From an uncultured Oribacterium sp. (GTDB lineage Bacteria > Bacillota > Clostridia > Lachnospirales > Lachnospiraceae), in assembly GCA_900770445.1 (NCBI GenBank), contig CAAGKO010000089.1, positions 1-64,000 of the forward strand: a stretch of 64,000 nt of DNA, in the 5' to 3' direction. Positions 1-7,667 of this stretch are shown one piece after another. The notes beneath the pieces are model-generated. The model made no database searches. It saw only the letters and a list, made by a program, of their open reading frames with translations, and was not told the origin of the DNA. A program made the translations under genes and the position numbers. How positions within the stretch are numbered: the first letter of the stretch is position 1; every line of letters starts with the position of its first letter.

Positions 1-105
1 GGATAGCGACATCTTTAGTATAATGGCGAATCCACGTTGCTACAAATGTGAGGTCACTTCATATTATCTAATGGCACACGCTTTGGATAAAGGGAATTTG
101 CGAAA

Positions 106-213
106 TACCGTTGGCATTATTTTCATATTGGGCTGTTTTGATACAGCATTATGATCCTCGGCCCCCTCTTACCGTTGGCATCCTTCCCATTTTTCACTGT
201 TTTGATGCAGCAT
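106..213. repeat. Two-copy direct repeat, 64-bp period
   Basis: Units 106-149 and 170-213 are offset by exactly 64 bp. In each, a 12-bp left block and a 17-bp right block are conserved (one mismatch in the right block), while the 15 bp between them and the 20 bp separating the units differ. No third unit was seen on either side. A decayed CRISPR-like array or twin binding sites are possible. Two imperfect copies do not allow a choice. Confidence 0.5.
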
Positions 214-233
214 CACTCGCTCGGACGAAAACA

Positions 234-329
234 GGCGCCGATTTTTTGTTTGCCTGCACGGGGTGGGGCCAATATGTAAGTAGATAAAGGCTGTATACTG
301 GGGTGGGCAGACAAACGAGAAGAGGCGCC
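234..329. repeat. 96-bp imperfect inverted-repeat element
   Basis: The left arm (234-257) reads GGCGCC, 8 bases, then GTTTGCCTGC. The right arm (307-329) reads GCAGACAAAC, 7 bases, then GGCGCC. The arms pair with one mismatch in the inner block. No open reading frame lies between them. The size and layout fit a small non-autonomous element or a large hairpin. Confidence 0.4.
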
Positions 330-419
330 CGGTATGGACATCCCTTGATAATTATACAGGCTACAAAATTACCCCGGCTGAACTGTCCAATCGCTTCTAT
401 CTTCACTTTCTCTACATAG

Positions 420-450
420 AAAAAGGCAGTGGAGTCTCCTCCACTGCCTT
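420..450 (-). terminator. Intrinsic terminator after the PqqD-like gene
   Basis: On the minus strand, GGCAGTGGAG pairs with CTCCACTGCC around a 4-base loop and is followed by five T. It lies 17 bases past the stop codon at 467 and ends the OPT/PqqD-like transcript. Confidence 0.85.
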
Positions 451-466
451 CAGAGCATATTCTGTT

Positions 467-847
467 TTATCTCACATCCGGCTTCAGCCAGAAGATGAAG
501 TCATAGCTTTCGACGATTTCAAAGAATTTCAGCAGACGTTCATAGAGAGGCTCCGCCTTCTCTCCGAAGTGTGCGTGGACCGCCTGTGCGATGCCAGCCA
601 CATTCGTTTTCCCATCCAGCTGCTGCCAGATATAGCTTCCCGTTTCATCCAGATGGACATAGGAGATGCGTGGTTTTCGGAAGAGCTTCTGCATGATGGT
701 ATTCATCGCGCCCTTATTCTCGATACTGAGGGTCACGAGTCCATCCTCGCCCATCTTCCAGTCTTTGATTTTCTGAGAAACCACCGGCACATAGGTATTA
801 TAAAGTGCGATGGTCTCGTCTTTGCTAAGCTTCGGCTTTTTACTCAT
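467..847 (-). CDS. PqqD-like (RRE-fold) protein linked to an OPT transporter
   Basis: This 126-residue protein carries a PqqD-type domain over roughly residues 35-118, with the typical HLDETGSYIWQQLDG block (65-79) followed by a helix pair and a hydrophobic C-terminal strand. PqqD folds usually bind leader peptides of ribosomally made, modified peptides. The start is ATG at 847, preceded by AAGGAT; the longer frame to 898 would overlap the OPT stop and lacks a better ribosome site. It starts 10 bases after the OPT gene and ends at a strong terminator, so the two form one operon. There is no radical SAM or precursor gene beside it, so its peptide partner is unknown. The fold assignment is fairly secure; the role is inferred. 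Confidence 0.75.
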   Translation of the reverse strand: MSKKPKLSKDETIALYNTYVPVVSQKIKDWKMGEDGLVTLSIENKGAMNTIMQKLFRKPRISYVHLDETGSYIWQQLDGKTNVAGIAQAVHAHFGEKAEPLYERLLKFFEIVESYDFIFWLKPDVR

Positions 848-857
848 ATAGTAATCC

Positions 858-2777
858 TTATGCGTTCTTCCTGCCGCCAAGTGTGAATTTGAACACAAGA
901 AGAATCATCACCGCAAATACGACAGCAGAAGCGATGTTGCCAGCGCCTGCGCTGAGGTTCAGTACGCCTGCCATGTTGATCTTATCGGATACACCGATAA
1001 CAGCAAGGATCGCCAGAACGATACCAACGAGACCCTCACCGGCGATCATACCAGAGCAGTAAAGTACGCCACGATTGGTTACTCTGGTCTGCTCCTGCTC
1101 GGAAGCATACTTCTTACGATCGAAGTACAGACGAACGAGACCACCGATCATGATGCATGCGTTGAGCTGAACCGGAAGATAAACACCGATGGCAAACGGA
1201 AGCACCGGGATACCGAGGATCTCAACCACACACGCAAGAACGACACCCACGATAACCAGACTCCATGGAAGCTTACCACCCATAACGCCCTCAACGATCA
1301 TCTTCATGAGGGTCGCCTGCGGTGCACCGAGCTGCTCGGAGCCGAAGCCCCATGCCGCATCCAGAAGGTAGAGAACGCCACCGATGGCGATCGCCGATAC
1401 GATGGTACCGATGATCTCACCATACTGCTGCTTGATCGGTGTCGCACCTACGAGGTAACCGGTCTTCAGATCCTGTGAGGTATCACCGGCGATCGCTGCT
1501 ACGATACAGATGACGGTGCCGATGGCAATCGCTGCCTTCATACCTGCTGCACCCTCTGCGCCCGTTGCCTTCAGAATGATGGTGGAGAACAGAAGTGTCG
1601 CAATCGCCATACCGGATACCGGGTTGTTGGAAGAACCAACGATACCAACCATGCGGGATGAAACGGCTGCAAAGAAGAAACCGAAGATCGCGATCAGGGC
1701 TGCGCCGCCGATGCCAACCGGAACCTGCGGGAGAACACCGGTCAGAACGATGAGTACTGCGAGGCAGATCACAACCACCTTCATGCTGATATTCTTATCT
1801 GTACGAAGCTCACTTTCACCCTGGCCGCCTGCGAGTGCCTTCATGGAATCACGGAAGGTGGTCACGATCATCGGAAGAGACTTGATGAGGGAAATGATAC
1901 CACCGGTTGCCAGTGCACCGGCACCGATGTAACGGATATAGCTACCCCAGATGGCACTTACTCCACCATTTGCAAACATCTCACCGATCGGCGCTGTGCC
2001 AGGATACAGCACGGCGTCTGAACCGAACATAACGATCAGCGGAATCAGCATCATCCAGGAGATGACACCACCGCAGAACATATAAGAAGAAATCTTCGGT
2101 CCGCAGATATAACCTACAGAGAAGACCGCCGGGTAGATCTGGGTACCCATCTGGCCCTTGAAGCTGCCGATACCGGTACTCGGTGTGTTGATCTCACTCG
2201 GAACGAGGCCGAGACCATCGATGACGAACTTGAAAGCAGCAGAAATTCCGAGACCCGCAAATACGACGGAAGCGGAATCGCCACCCTCCTCACCGGCGAG
2301 CAGTACCTCTGCACAGGCCTGACCCTCCGGATACGGAAGTGTGCCGTGCTCCTTCACGATCAGCGCGTTACGAAGTGGTACCATGAAGAATACACCGAGA
2401 AGACCGCCGATGAGACAGATAATCATGATCTCTACGAGATTCGGCTTCTCCATGAGACCATCCTTCGCCCACAGGAACATCGCCGGAAGCGTGAAGATCG
2501 CGCCGGCAGCCAGTGATTCACCGGCGGAACCTACGGTCTGAACGAAGTTGTTCTCGAGAATAGAATCACGATGAAGAATCACACGAATGACACCCATCGA
2601 GATAACGGCTGCCGGGATCGAAGCGGATACGGTCATACCAACTCGTAATCCCAGGTAAGCATTGGCTGCACCAAAGATCACGGCGAGAATGGCACCCATA
2701 ATGATCGAGAAAGCGGTCATTTCAGGAACGATCTTCTCAGCCGGGATAAATGGCTTGAACTGTTCTTTGTTATCCAT
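858..2777 (-). CDS. OPT-family oligopeptide transporter
   Basis: A 639-residue, very hydrophobic integral membrane protein with about 15 predicted membrane segments. Family signatures include the N-terminal FGAANAYLGLRVGMTVSASI stretch, the NNFVQTVGSAGES block and the LPYPEGQACAEVL motif. OPT carriers import small peptides or metal-chelate complexes across the cytoplasmic membrane by cation symport. The substrate cannot be read from sequence. ATG at 2777 is preceded by AGGGGG, which pairs with 16S rRNA by wobble. It has its own extended -10 promoter (2811-2838) and is followed at 10 bases by the PqqD-like gene, an unusual partner for a transporter. Confidence 0.92.
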   Translation of the reverse strand: MDNKEQFKPFIPAEKIVPEMTAFSIIMGAILAVIFGAANAYLGLRVGMTVSASIPAAVISMGVIRVILHRDSILENNFVQTVGSAGESLAAGAIFTLPAMFLWAKDGLMEKPNLVEIMIICLIGGLLGVFFMVPLRNALIVKEHGTLPYPEGQACAEVLLAGEEGGDSASVVFAGLGISAAFKFVIDGLGLVPSEINTPSTGIGSFKGQMGTQIYPAVFSVGYICGPKISSYMFCGGVISWMMLIPLIVMFGSDAVLYPGTAPIGEMFANGGVSAIWGSYIRYIGAGALATGGIISLIKSLPMIVTTFRDSMKALAGGQGESELRTDKNISMKVVVICLAVLIVLTGVLPQVPVGIGGAALIAIFGFFFAAVSSRMVGIVGSSNNPVSGMAIATLLFSTIILKATGAEGAAGMKAAIAIGTVICIVAAIAGDTSQDLKTGYLVGATPIKQQYGEIIGTIVSAIAIGGVLYLLDAAWGFGSEQLGAPQATLMKMIVEGVMGGKLPWSLVIVGVVLACVVEILGIPVLPFAIGVYLPVQLNACIMIGGLVRLYFDRKKYASEQEQTRVTNRGVLYCSGMIAGEGLVGIVLAILAVIGVSDKINMAGVLNLSAGAGNIASAVVFAVMILLVFKFTLGGRKNA

Positions 2778-2810
2778 TTGATAACCCCCTAATAAAAAAT
2801 ATCACTGCCA

Positions 2811-2838
2811 ATTATAGCACACATAACTGTTATTACAA
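2811..2838 (-). promoter_or_regulatory. Promoter of the OPT gene
   Basis: On the minus strand TTGTAA (2838-2833), a 16-base spacer and TATAAT (2816-2811), with TG one base ahead of the -10 (extended -10). It lies 34 bases upstream of the OPT start codon. Confidence 0.75.
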
Positions 2839-2981
2839 TCGATTTAAATTTTTAATATCGGAAAGTGTTACAATTCAACGTGCTAATACATCTCGGTATC
2901 CACCGTGTCCGCAGACAAAAATCAGGCAGGGCTCCGGAGAGATGCGCATCCGGCGCATTCGATCCTGCAGCCGGCAAAATT

Positions 2982-3034
2982 AAGCAGGGCCCCGGAGGGA
3001 TGGCTTCTGTTGCCATCCCTCCGGGGCCCTGCTT
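2982..3034. terminator. Perfect 23-bp stem-loop after tex, member of the dispersed CCCGG(A/T)GG family
   Basis: 2982-3004 and 3012-3034 are perfectly complementary (23 bp) around a 7-base loop, followed by ATTTTT in the plus direction and ATTTT in the minus direction. It begins 22 bases past the tex stop codon and can end tex transcription. Its minus strand reads CCCCGGAGG, then GGCAACAGAA, matching the elements at 20764, 48601 and 62311. A weaker related hairpin lies next to it at about 2933-2975. Confidence 0.75.
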
Positions 3035-3056
3035 GATTTTTACCGCTATGCAGCGT

Positions 3057-5234
3057 TTAGCGGTGCTGGTCTACGCCCTTCATCGTGAGGGAAATCTTTT
3101 TCCGTGTCTTATCCACCGACAGTACCCGCACGCGGACGATATCGCCGACCTTTACGACGTCGAGCGGATGCTTCACAAATCGATCCGCGAGCTGCGAGAT
3201 ATGCACGAGTCCATCCTGGTGCACACCGATATCGACGAATGCGCCGAAATCCACGATATTTCGAACGGTTCCCTGAAGCTCCATCTCCGGCTTCAGATCA
3301 TCGAAATCAAGCACATCCGAGCGAAGCACCGGTGCCGGTACATCCTCCCGAGGGTCACGTCCCGGCCGGATCAGCTCCTGCACGATGTCCTCGAGCGTAT
3401 AGACACCGACCTGCAGCTGTTCTGCCAGTGCCGGAATCGAGCTCTTCGCAGACTGCAGCTTCGCCGCCAGCTGCGCATTCTTCCCACTCTGAAGATCCTC
3501 CTCCGTATATCCCATCGATGTGAGAAGTGCCTTCGCAACAGCATAGCTTTCCGGATGCACCGCTGTGTTATCCAGCGCTTCCTTTCCATTCCGTATCCGC
3601 AGGAAGCCGGCACACTGCTCGTATGCCTTCGGGCCGAGCTTCGCCACCTTCAGGAGCTCCTTACGGGAGGTAAAGGCGCCCTTCTCCTCGCGGTAGGCGA
3701 CGATGTTTCGTGCGATGGTCTTATTGATGCCCGACACATACGACAGGAGCGCGAAGCTTGCGGTGTTTACATCGACACCGACGCTGTTGACGCTGTCCAC
3801 GACAACACTCGAGAGCTGCTCACTCAGCTTCGTCTGGTTCATATCATGCTGATACTGTCCGACACCGATCGACTTCGGATCGATCTTAACAAGCTCTGCC
3901 AGTGGATCCTGCAACCGTCGTGCCATCGAGGTCGCCGAGCGCTGCCCTACATCGAAATTCGGGAACTCCTCTGTCGCAAGTGCGGACGCAGAATAGACAG
4001 ACGCCCCCGCCTCGTTCACGATCACATACTGCACCGGAAGATGATCCTTCTTTATATAATCTGCGATGATCTGCTCTGATTCACGGGAGGCTGTACCATT
4101 GCCGAGTGAAATCACATCCACATGATACTTTCGGATCAGGGCTTCGATGATTCGCATCGCCTCCTCCACGCGGTTCTGCGGTGCCGTCGGAAAAACCACC
4201 GTCGTATCCAGTACCTTTCCGGTCGGATCCACTACCGCGATCTTACAGCCGGTGCGGAAGGCCGGATCCCAGCCCAGTACGGTCTTTCCGCTCAGCGGGG
4301 CCTGCATCAGCAGCTGCCGCAGGTTTTCACGGAAGACCTGAATCGCTCCATCCTCTGCCCGATCCGTCAGGTCATTCCGAATCTCCGTCTCGATCGACGG
4401 CCCGATCAGCCGCTTATAGGCATCGGCACAGGCCTCGCGAATATAAGACGCACTCGATGGATGCTGTTCTGCGCCCATCTTCTGCGCCATAAAGTGAAGA
4501 ATCTCCGCCTCCGGCACCTCCAGCCGGAGGCTGAGGATCTTCTCCTTTTCACCACGATTCAGTGCCAGCACACGGTGACCCGGAATCTTACGAATCGGCT
4601 CTGAATATGCATAGTAGTTATCATATACGCTGTGTTCTGCAGCCTGCTGCTTCGTCCGGGCAGCGGATACGATGCAGCCCTCCTCCACACTCTTTCGGCG
4701 GATCCAGGCACGAAGCGCCGCACTATCGGACATCGTCTCTGCGATGATATCCTCTGCGCCCTGAATCGCCGCCTTCACATCCGGCACTTCACGCTCCGTA
4801 TCGACATACTTCTCCGCCTCCACCGGAACCGCCGGCTTCCCCTGCCCCGAGAGAATGTAAAGCGCCAGTGGTTCCAGGCCACGCTCACGGGCGATCATCG
4901 CACGGGTGCGACGCTTCGGCTTATATGGGCGATAGATATCCTCGAGCTTCACCGCCGTCTCCGCTTCCTCGATTTCCTTCCGCAGGGCAGCCGTCAGCTT
5001 TCCCTGCTCCTCGATCGATGCGAGGATCGTATCCTTCCGCTCCTCCAGGTTTCGAAGATAACGCAGGCGCTCATCGAAGGCACGCAGCACATCATCGTGC
5101 ATCGCACCGGTCGCCTCCTTACGGTAACGTGCGATAAACGGAATCGTATTCCCCTCATCGATCAGCCGGATCACCGCCTCGGTCTGCCAGGTCTTCAGTC
5201 CGAGCTCCTGCGTGATTTTCTCTACTATATTCAT
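3057..5234 (-). CDS. tex: Tex-family RNA-binding protein
   Basis: A 725-residue cytoplasmic nucleic-acid-binding protein of the Tex family, which associates with transcribing RNA polymerase and ribosomes. An N-terminal helical Tex domain comes first (about 1-190). An RNase H-like YqgF domain follows (about 325-450, LGWDPAFRTGCKIAVVDPTG). Then come helix-hairpin-helix modules (about 490-560, VNTASFALLSYVSGI). A C-terminal S1 domain lies at about 647-715, with GFGA-type VDFGAFVDIGVHQDGLVHIS. The length is typical. The start ATG at 5234 follows GAGAGG. It is apparently monocistronic, with a promoter near 5352 and the long stem-loop at 2982-3034 downstream. Confidence 0.95.
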   Translation of the reverse strand: MNIVEKITQELGLKTWQTEAVIRLIDEGNTIPFIARYRKEATGAMHDDVLRAFDERLRYLRNLEERKDTILASIEEQGKLTAALRKEIEEAETAVKLEDIYRPYKPKRRTRAMIARERGLEPLALYILSGQGKPAVPVEAEKYVDTEREVPDVKAAIQGAEDIIAETMSDSAALRAWIRRKSVEEGCIVSAARTKQQAAEHSVYDNYYAYSEPIRKIPGHRVLALNRGEKEKILSLRLEVPEAEILHFMAQKMGAEQHPSSASYIREACADAYKRLIGPSIETEIRNDLTDRAEDGAIQVFRENLRQLLMQAPLSGKTVLGWDPAFRTGCKIAVVDPTGKVLDTTVVFPTAPQNRVEEAMRIIEALIRKYHVDVISLGNGTASRESEQIIADYIKKDHLPVQYVIVNEAGASVYSASALATEEFPNFDVGQRSATSMARRLQDPLAELVKIDPKSIGVGQYQHDMNQTKLSEQLSSVVVDSVNSVGVDVNTASFALLSYVSGINKTIARNIVAYREEKGAFTSRKELLKVAKLGPKAYEQCAGFLRIRNGKEALDNTAVHPESYAVAKALLTSMGYTEEDLQSGKNAQLAAKLQSAKSSIPALAEQLQVGVYTLEDIVQELIRPGRDPREDVPAPVLRSDVLDFDDLKPEMELQGTVRNIVDFGAFVDIGVHQDGLVHISQLADRFVKHPLDVVKVGDIVRVRVLSVDKTRKKISLTMKGVDQHR

Positions 5235-5451
5235 ATATGAAACCTCTCATAGATCTACGAAGACAGCTGTCGATCATTTCAGCTTCGTCATCCACCGTCA
5301 GGATCATGCCCTCGTTTTTTCTGTTATAATGATGCCTTTTCCGACCCGGACATTATAACATAATTTGTACCTCTACCTGAACCATCTTCTCCAGATGACC
5401 ACGTCTCAGATATAGCCCTGACCTCAGTATCCTGCAGTTTCTTCAGCACTC
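5235..5451. other. Intergenic region upstream of tex with two -10-like boxes in an inverted repeat
   Basis: GTTATAATG (5323-5331) and CATTATAAC (5351-5359) are perfect 9-bp inverted repeats 19 bases apart. Each contains an extended -10 box (TGTTATAAT), one facing right and one facing left. The left-facing copy is the likely tex promoter, with a weak -35 TTCAGG at 5376-5381. The right-facing copy has no gene in front of it. Nothing else was recognised. Confidence 0.45.
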
Positions 5452-5500
5452 AAAAAAAGAAAGCGCCCAGCACTGCACTATTTCATGCAGCGATGGGCGC
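5452..5500 (-). terminator. Intrinsic terminator after the small membrane protein
   Basis: Minus strand GCGCCCA (5500-5494) pairs with TGGGCGC (5469-5463), with additional pairing inside, followed by a T-rich tract ending in seven T (5458-5452). Confidence 0.85.
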
Positions 5501-5559
5501 GTATATATCATATGGTGCAGTTCCAGCGGGTTTTTCTGCCAGAATCTGCCGATGTCCTC

Positions 5560-5793
5560 TCAGATCGTATCCGCCAGTCTGGACGCCACGATCCGTCCCA
5601 TGCGTCTGTAAAACGCTGCGCGATGACGCTGGCGCGCACGCTCCCGGTCGATCTCATACAGCAGATACACACTGCCCGCGCTCAGGACATAACCGATCCA
5701 GCGCACCTGGTGGAATTCACACAGGGATGCCATCACGCCCATCCCTAAAATAATCATCGCTACCAGCTCGAACGTTTTCAGATTAATTCTCAT
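5560..5793 (-). CDS. Small membrane protein of unknown function
   Basis: A 77-residue protein not assigned to any family. Two short hydrophobic helices (about residues 8-25 and 31-46) are followed by a strongly basic, arginine-rich tail (RERARQRHRAAFYRRMGR). This suggests a membrane hairpin with a cytoplasmic basic tail. ATG at 5793 is chosen because AAGGAGG lies 8 bases upstream; a longer frame reaches 5814 with a TTG. The gene stands alone, with a terminator immediately downstream and an inverted repeat (5844-5865) upstream that could be an operator. The good ribosome site and terminator support it being real; its function is unknown. Confidence 0.65.
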   Translation of the reverse strand: MRINLKTFELVAMIILGMGVMASLCEFHQVRWIGYVLSAGSVYLLYEIDRERARQRHRAAFYRRMGRIVASRLADTI

Positions 5794-5843
5794 GTGCTCT
5801 GCCTCCTTCATCAACTGTCCACATCATAACACGGTACGTTTGT

Positions 5844-5865
5844 TTTGTAAACAGTCGTTTGCAAA
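5844..5865. promoter_or_regulatory. Inverted repeat upstream of the small membrane protein
   Basis: TTTGTAAAC (5844-5852) and GTTTGCAAA (5857-5865) are inverted copies with one mismatch around a 4-base centre, 51 bases upstream of the start at 5793. The size and symmetry fit a dimeric repressor site. No regulator can be named. Confidence 0.4.
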
Positions 5866-6005
5866 TATTTGTTCTAAAAATGTATGTTTGCCATAACAGT
5901 TCGGGTCCCCACATGCATGATCTGTTATTGTTTGCCTTACAGGTATAAAGATAGCATGCAGGTATGCAAAAAATTGCACATCCGCATGTTTTACATAAGA
6001 TGCTG

Positions 6006-6032
6006 AAAAACCGGTGGCATCGCCACCGGTTT
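6006..6032 (-). terminator. Intrinsic terminator after the PLP decarboxylase
   Basis: Minus strand ACCGGTGGC pairs with GCCACCGGT around a 3-base loop and is followed by TTTTTCAG, 43 bases past the stop codon at 6075. It closes the scfA-scfB-decarboxylase transcript. Confidence 0.9.
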
Positions 6033-6074
6033 CCATCCTGTTTATATGTTTTTACCACAGACAGCAGGCGCACT

Positions 6075-7667
6075 TCATACCTGCGCGAGGCAGGCAACTC
6101 TTCCATGCACAGCTTCCGATCGTGAATAACGAAGTTCATCATATCGCTTATCTGCCTGCTGCAGGTAGCGGACCATCGCCTCGGTGATGCGTTCCCCCGG
6201 TACCAGAAGCGGAATCCCGGGTGGGTAGCTGTAGACATACTCTCCGGAAACGCGTCCCTGGAGCGCTGCAACAGGCACCATCTCCACAGCCGCTTCCACC
6301 GCATCGCACGGAGTCTGTGCCATTTCCTTCGGTGCCGCCTCCTGCAGGCTCGGGATGTCCACCATCGTCAGGCGTGCCGATTCACCGCTGTTTCGCACTT
6401 CCGCCATCGTATCGGTCGCACATTTTCTCCGTACGGCTTCCCTCAAGGCGGACATATCCACATCCGTCCACGTGCCATCCACCCCAGTGCGTACCGAATC
6501 TGCATTTTCATCCACATCCTCATCCAGTGTCTGGTCGATCATCCGCAGCGCCTCTGCGAAACGCGGAAGCTCCGCAAAATCGTCTCCAGGCCCGGTCATC
6601 GCGAGCGCATAGCCAGGCTGCGCCATCTCCAGCTCATAGTGAAAGTACATCCGCAGGAGATCCATCATCGCATAGCCGCTGAGCCGCGTCGCGCTGCAGT
6701 CGATCACGAGCTTACTCTGATCAAATGCATAAAACGCATGTGCATTCACCGCATCTTCACCATGGCAGAGCACGCGCAGGTGTCGAAGCGACCGGATCGT
6801 TTCATCGAAGGCGTGAAGTGCTGATGCCCAGTCCATAAAGCACTGCCGCCCCTCCTGCTCCATCCATTCGGTACAGCCCGCCAGCGACAGCATCAGCGGA
6901 TACGATGGTGAAGAGCTTTCATATATCGACAGCTTTTCCTCAATGACGCTTTCCGATACCCGTTCTCCACGCAGATGAAGATACGCCGTCTGCGTCATGC
7001 CCAGCAGGGTTTTATGTGCCGACTGCACACTGATGTCCGCGCCCTGGTGGATCGCACTGTCCGGGAAGCCCGCCTCCGGCACGAGGCCGAGGTGTGCACC
7101 ATGTGCTTCATCCACCATCAGCGGGATCCCATGCCGATGACAGATATCCGCGATGCGCCGGATATCCGACACCACGCCCTCGTAGCTCGGACTCGTCAGC
7201 ACCACCGCGCGGCTCTTCGGATACTCGTCGAGCAGTGCCTCCACCGCCTCCGGCCGGATGCTGTCGAAAATGCCGGTTGCCGGATCCATGGATGGCCAGA
7301 GCCAGTGCGGGTGCGCATGCCGAAGCTCGATCGCATGGAACACCGAACGATGGCAGTTCCGCGCGACGATGAGCTCTCCATCATAGGGCACGATAGCAGA
7401 AACACCTGCGAGATTCCCGCAGGTGCTTCCATTGACCAGATACCAGCTTCGGTCCGCGCCATGCAGTGCACTCGTCCGCGCCATGGCGTCCTTCAGGATG
7501 CCCGACGCATGATGGAGGTCATCCGTCCCGGAGACCTCCGTCAGATCATAACGCAGAACACACTCTGGTACGACCGCCACGCGGCGCTTATGCCCCGGCA
7601 TATGCATCGGATAATACTGCTGATTCAGATACTGATCCAGCTGATCTTTCAGTTTACGCTTCTTCAT
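6075..7667 (-). CDS. Orn/Lys/Arg decarboxylase-like PLP enzyme
   Basis: A 530-residue fold-type I, pyridoxal-phosphate enzyme of the Orn/Lys/Arg decarboxylase group, which makes diamines or polyamines from basic amino acids. The N-terminal MHMPGHKR (21-28), the cofactor-site VDEAHGAH (185-192) and SVQSAHKT with the Schiff-base lysine K219 are all present. The C-terminal domain keeps YPPGIPLLVPGE (481-492). Residues about 380-460 form an acidic, alanine-rich linker longer than is usual in short clostridial members. Its ATG lies inside scfB (14-base overlap), so the two are translationally coupled. The substrate cannot be set from sequence. Confidence 0.88.
   Translation of the reverse strand: MKKRKLKDQLDQYLNQQYYPMHMPGHKRRVAVVPECVLRYDLTEVSGTDDLHHASGILKDAMARTSALHGADRSWYLVNGSTCGNLAGVSAIVPYDGELIVARNCHRSVFHAIELRHAHPHWLWPSMDPATGIFDSIRPEAVEALLDEYPKSRAVVLTSPSYEGVVSDIRRIADICHRHGIPLMVDEAHGAHLGLVPEAGFPDSAIHQGADISVQSAHKTLLGMTQTAYLHLRGERVSESVIEEKLSIYESSSPSYPLMLSLAGCTEWMEQEGRQCFMDWASALHAFDETIRSLRHLRVLCHGEDAVNAHAFYAFDQSKLVIDCSATRLSGYAMMDLLRMYFHYELEMAQPGYALAMTGPGDDFAELPRFAEALRMIDQTLDEDVDENADSVRTGVDGTWTDVDMSALREAVRRKCATDTMAEVRNSGESARLTMVDIPSLQEAAPKEMAQTPCDAVEAAVEMVPVAALQGRVSGEYVYSYPPGIPLLVPGERITEAMVRYLQQADKRYDELRYSRSEAVHGRVACLAQV

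Larger units (their letters stand above)
1..419. other. Non-coding left edge with a two-copy repeat and an inverted-repeat element
   Basis: No convincing gene is visible here. The only long open frame, on the minus strand, has no recognisable domain and crosses repeats. Two blocks at 106-149 and 170-213 share the same ends (TACCGTTGGCAT at the left, CTGTTTTGAT(A/G)CAGCAT at the right) with a divergent middle. Further right, 234-257 and 307-329 form an imperfect inverted repeat with GGCGCC at both outer tips. This looks like degenerate mobile or regulatory DNA, but nothing identifies it. Confidence 0.5.

Noticed and set aside
106..213. CRISPR array
   Set aside because: Only two imperfect units with a variable interior and no cas genes.
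194..406. 70-codon open frame on the minus strand at the left edge
   Set aside because: No ribosome site or domain signal, and it spans the repeat and inverted-repeat element.
2865..4079. Long plus-strand open frames opposite tex, M16C, glyS, gpmI and other minus-strand genes
   Set aside because: They mirror the codon pattern of well-identified genes on the opposite strand and have no family motifs of their own.
5341..5440. CTACCTGAACC and CCCTGACCT blocks resembling the arms of the 62311 element
   Set aside because: The arms are in the wrong relative orientation and the conserved core is missing.
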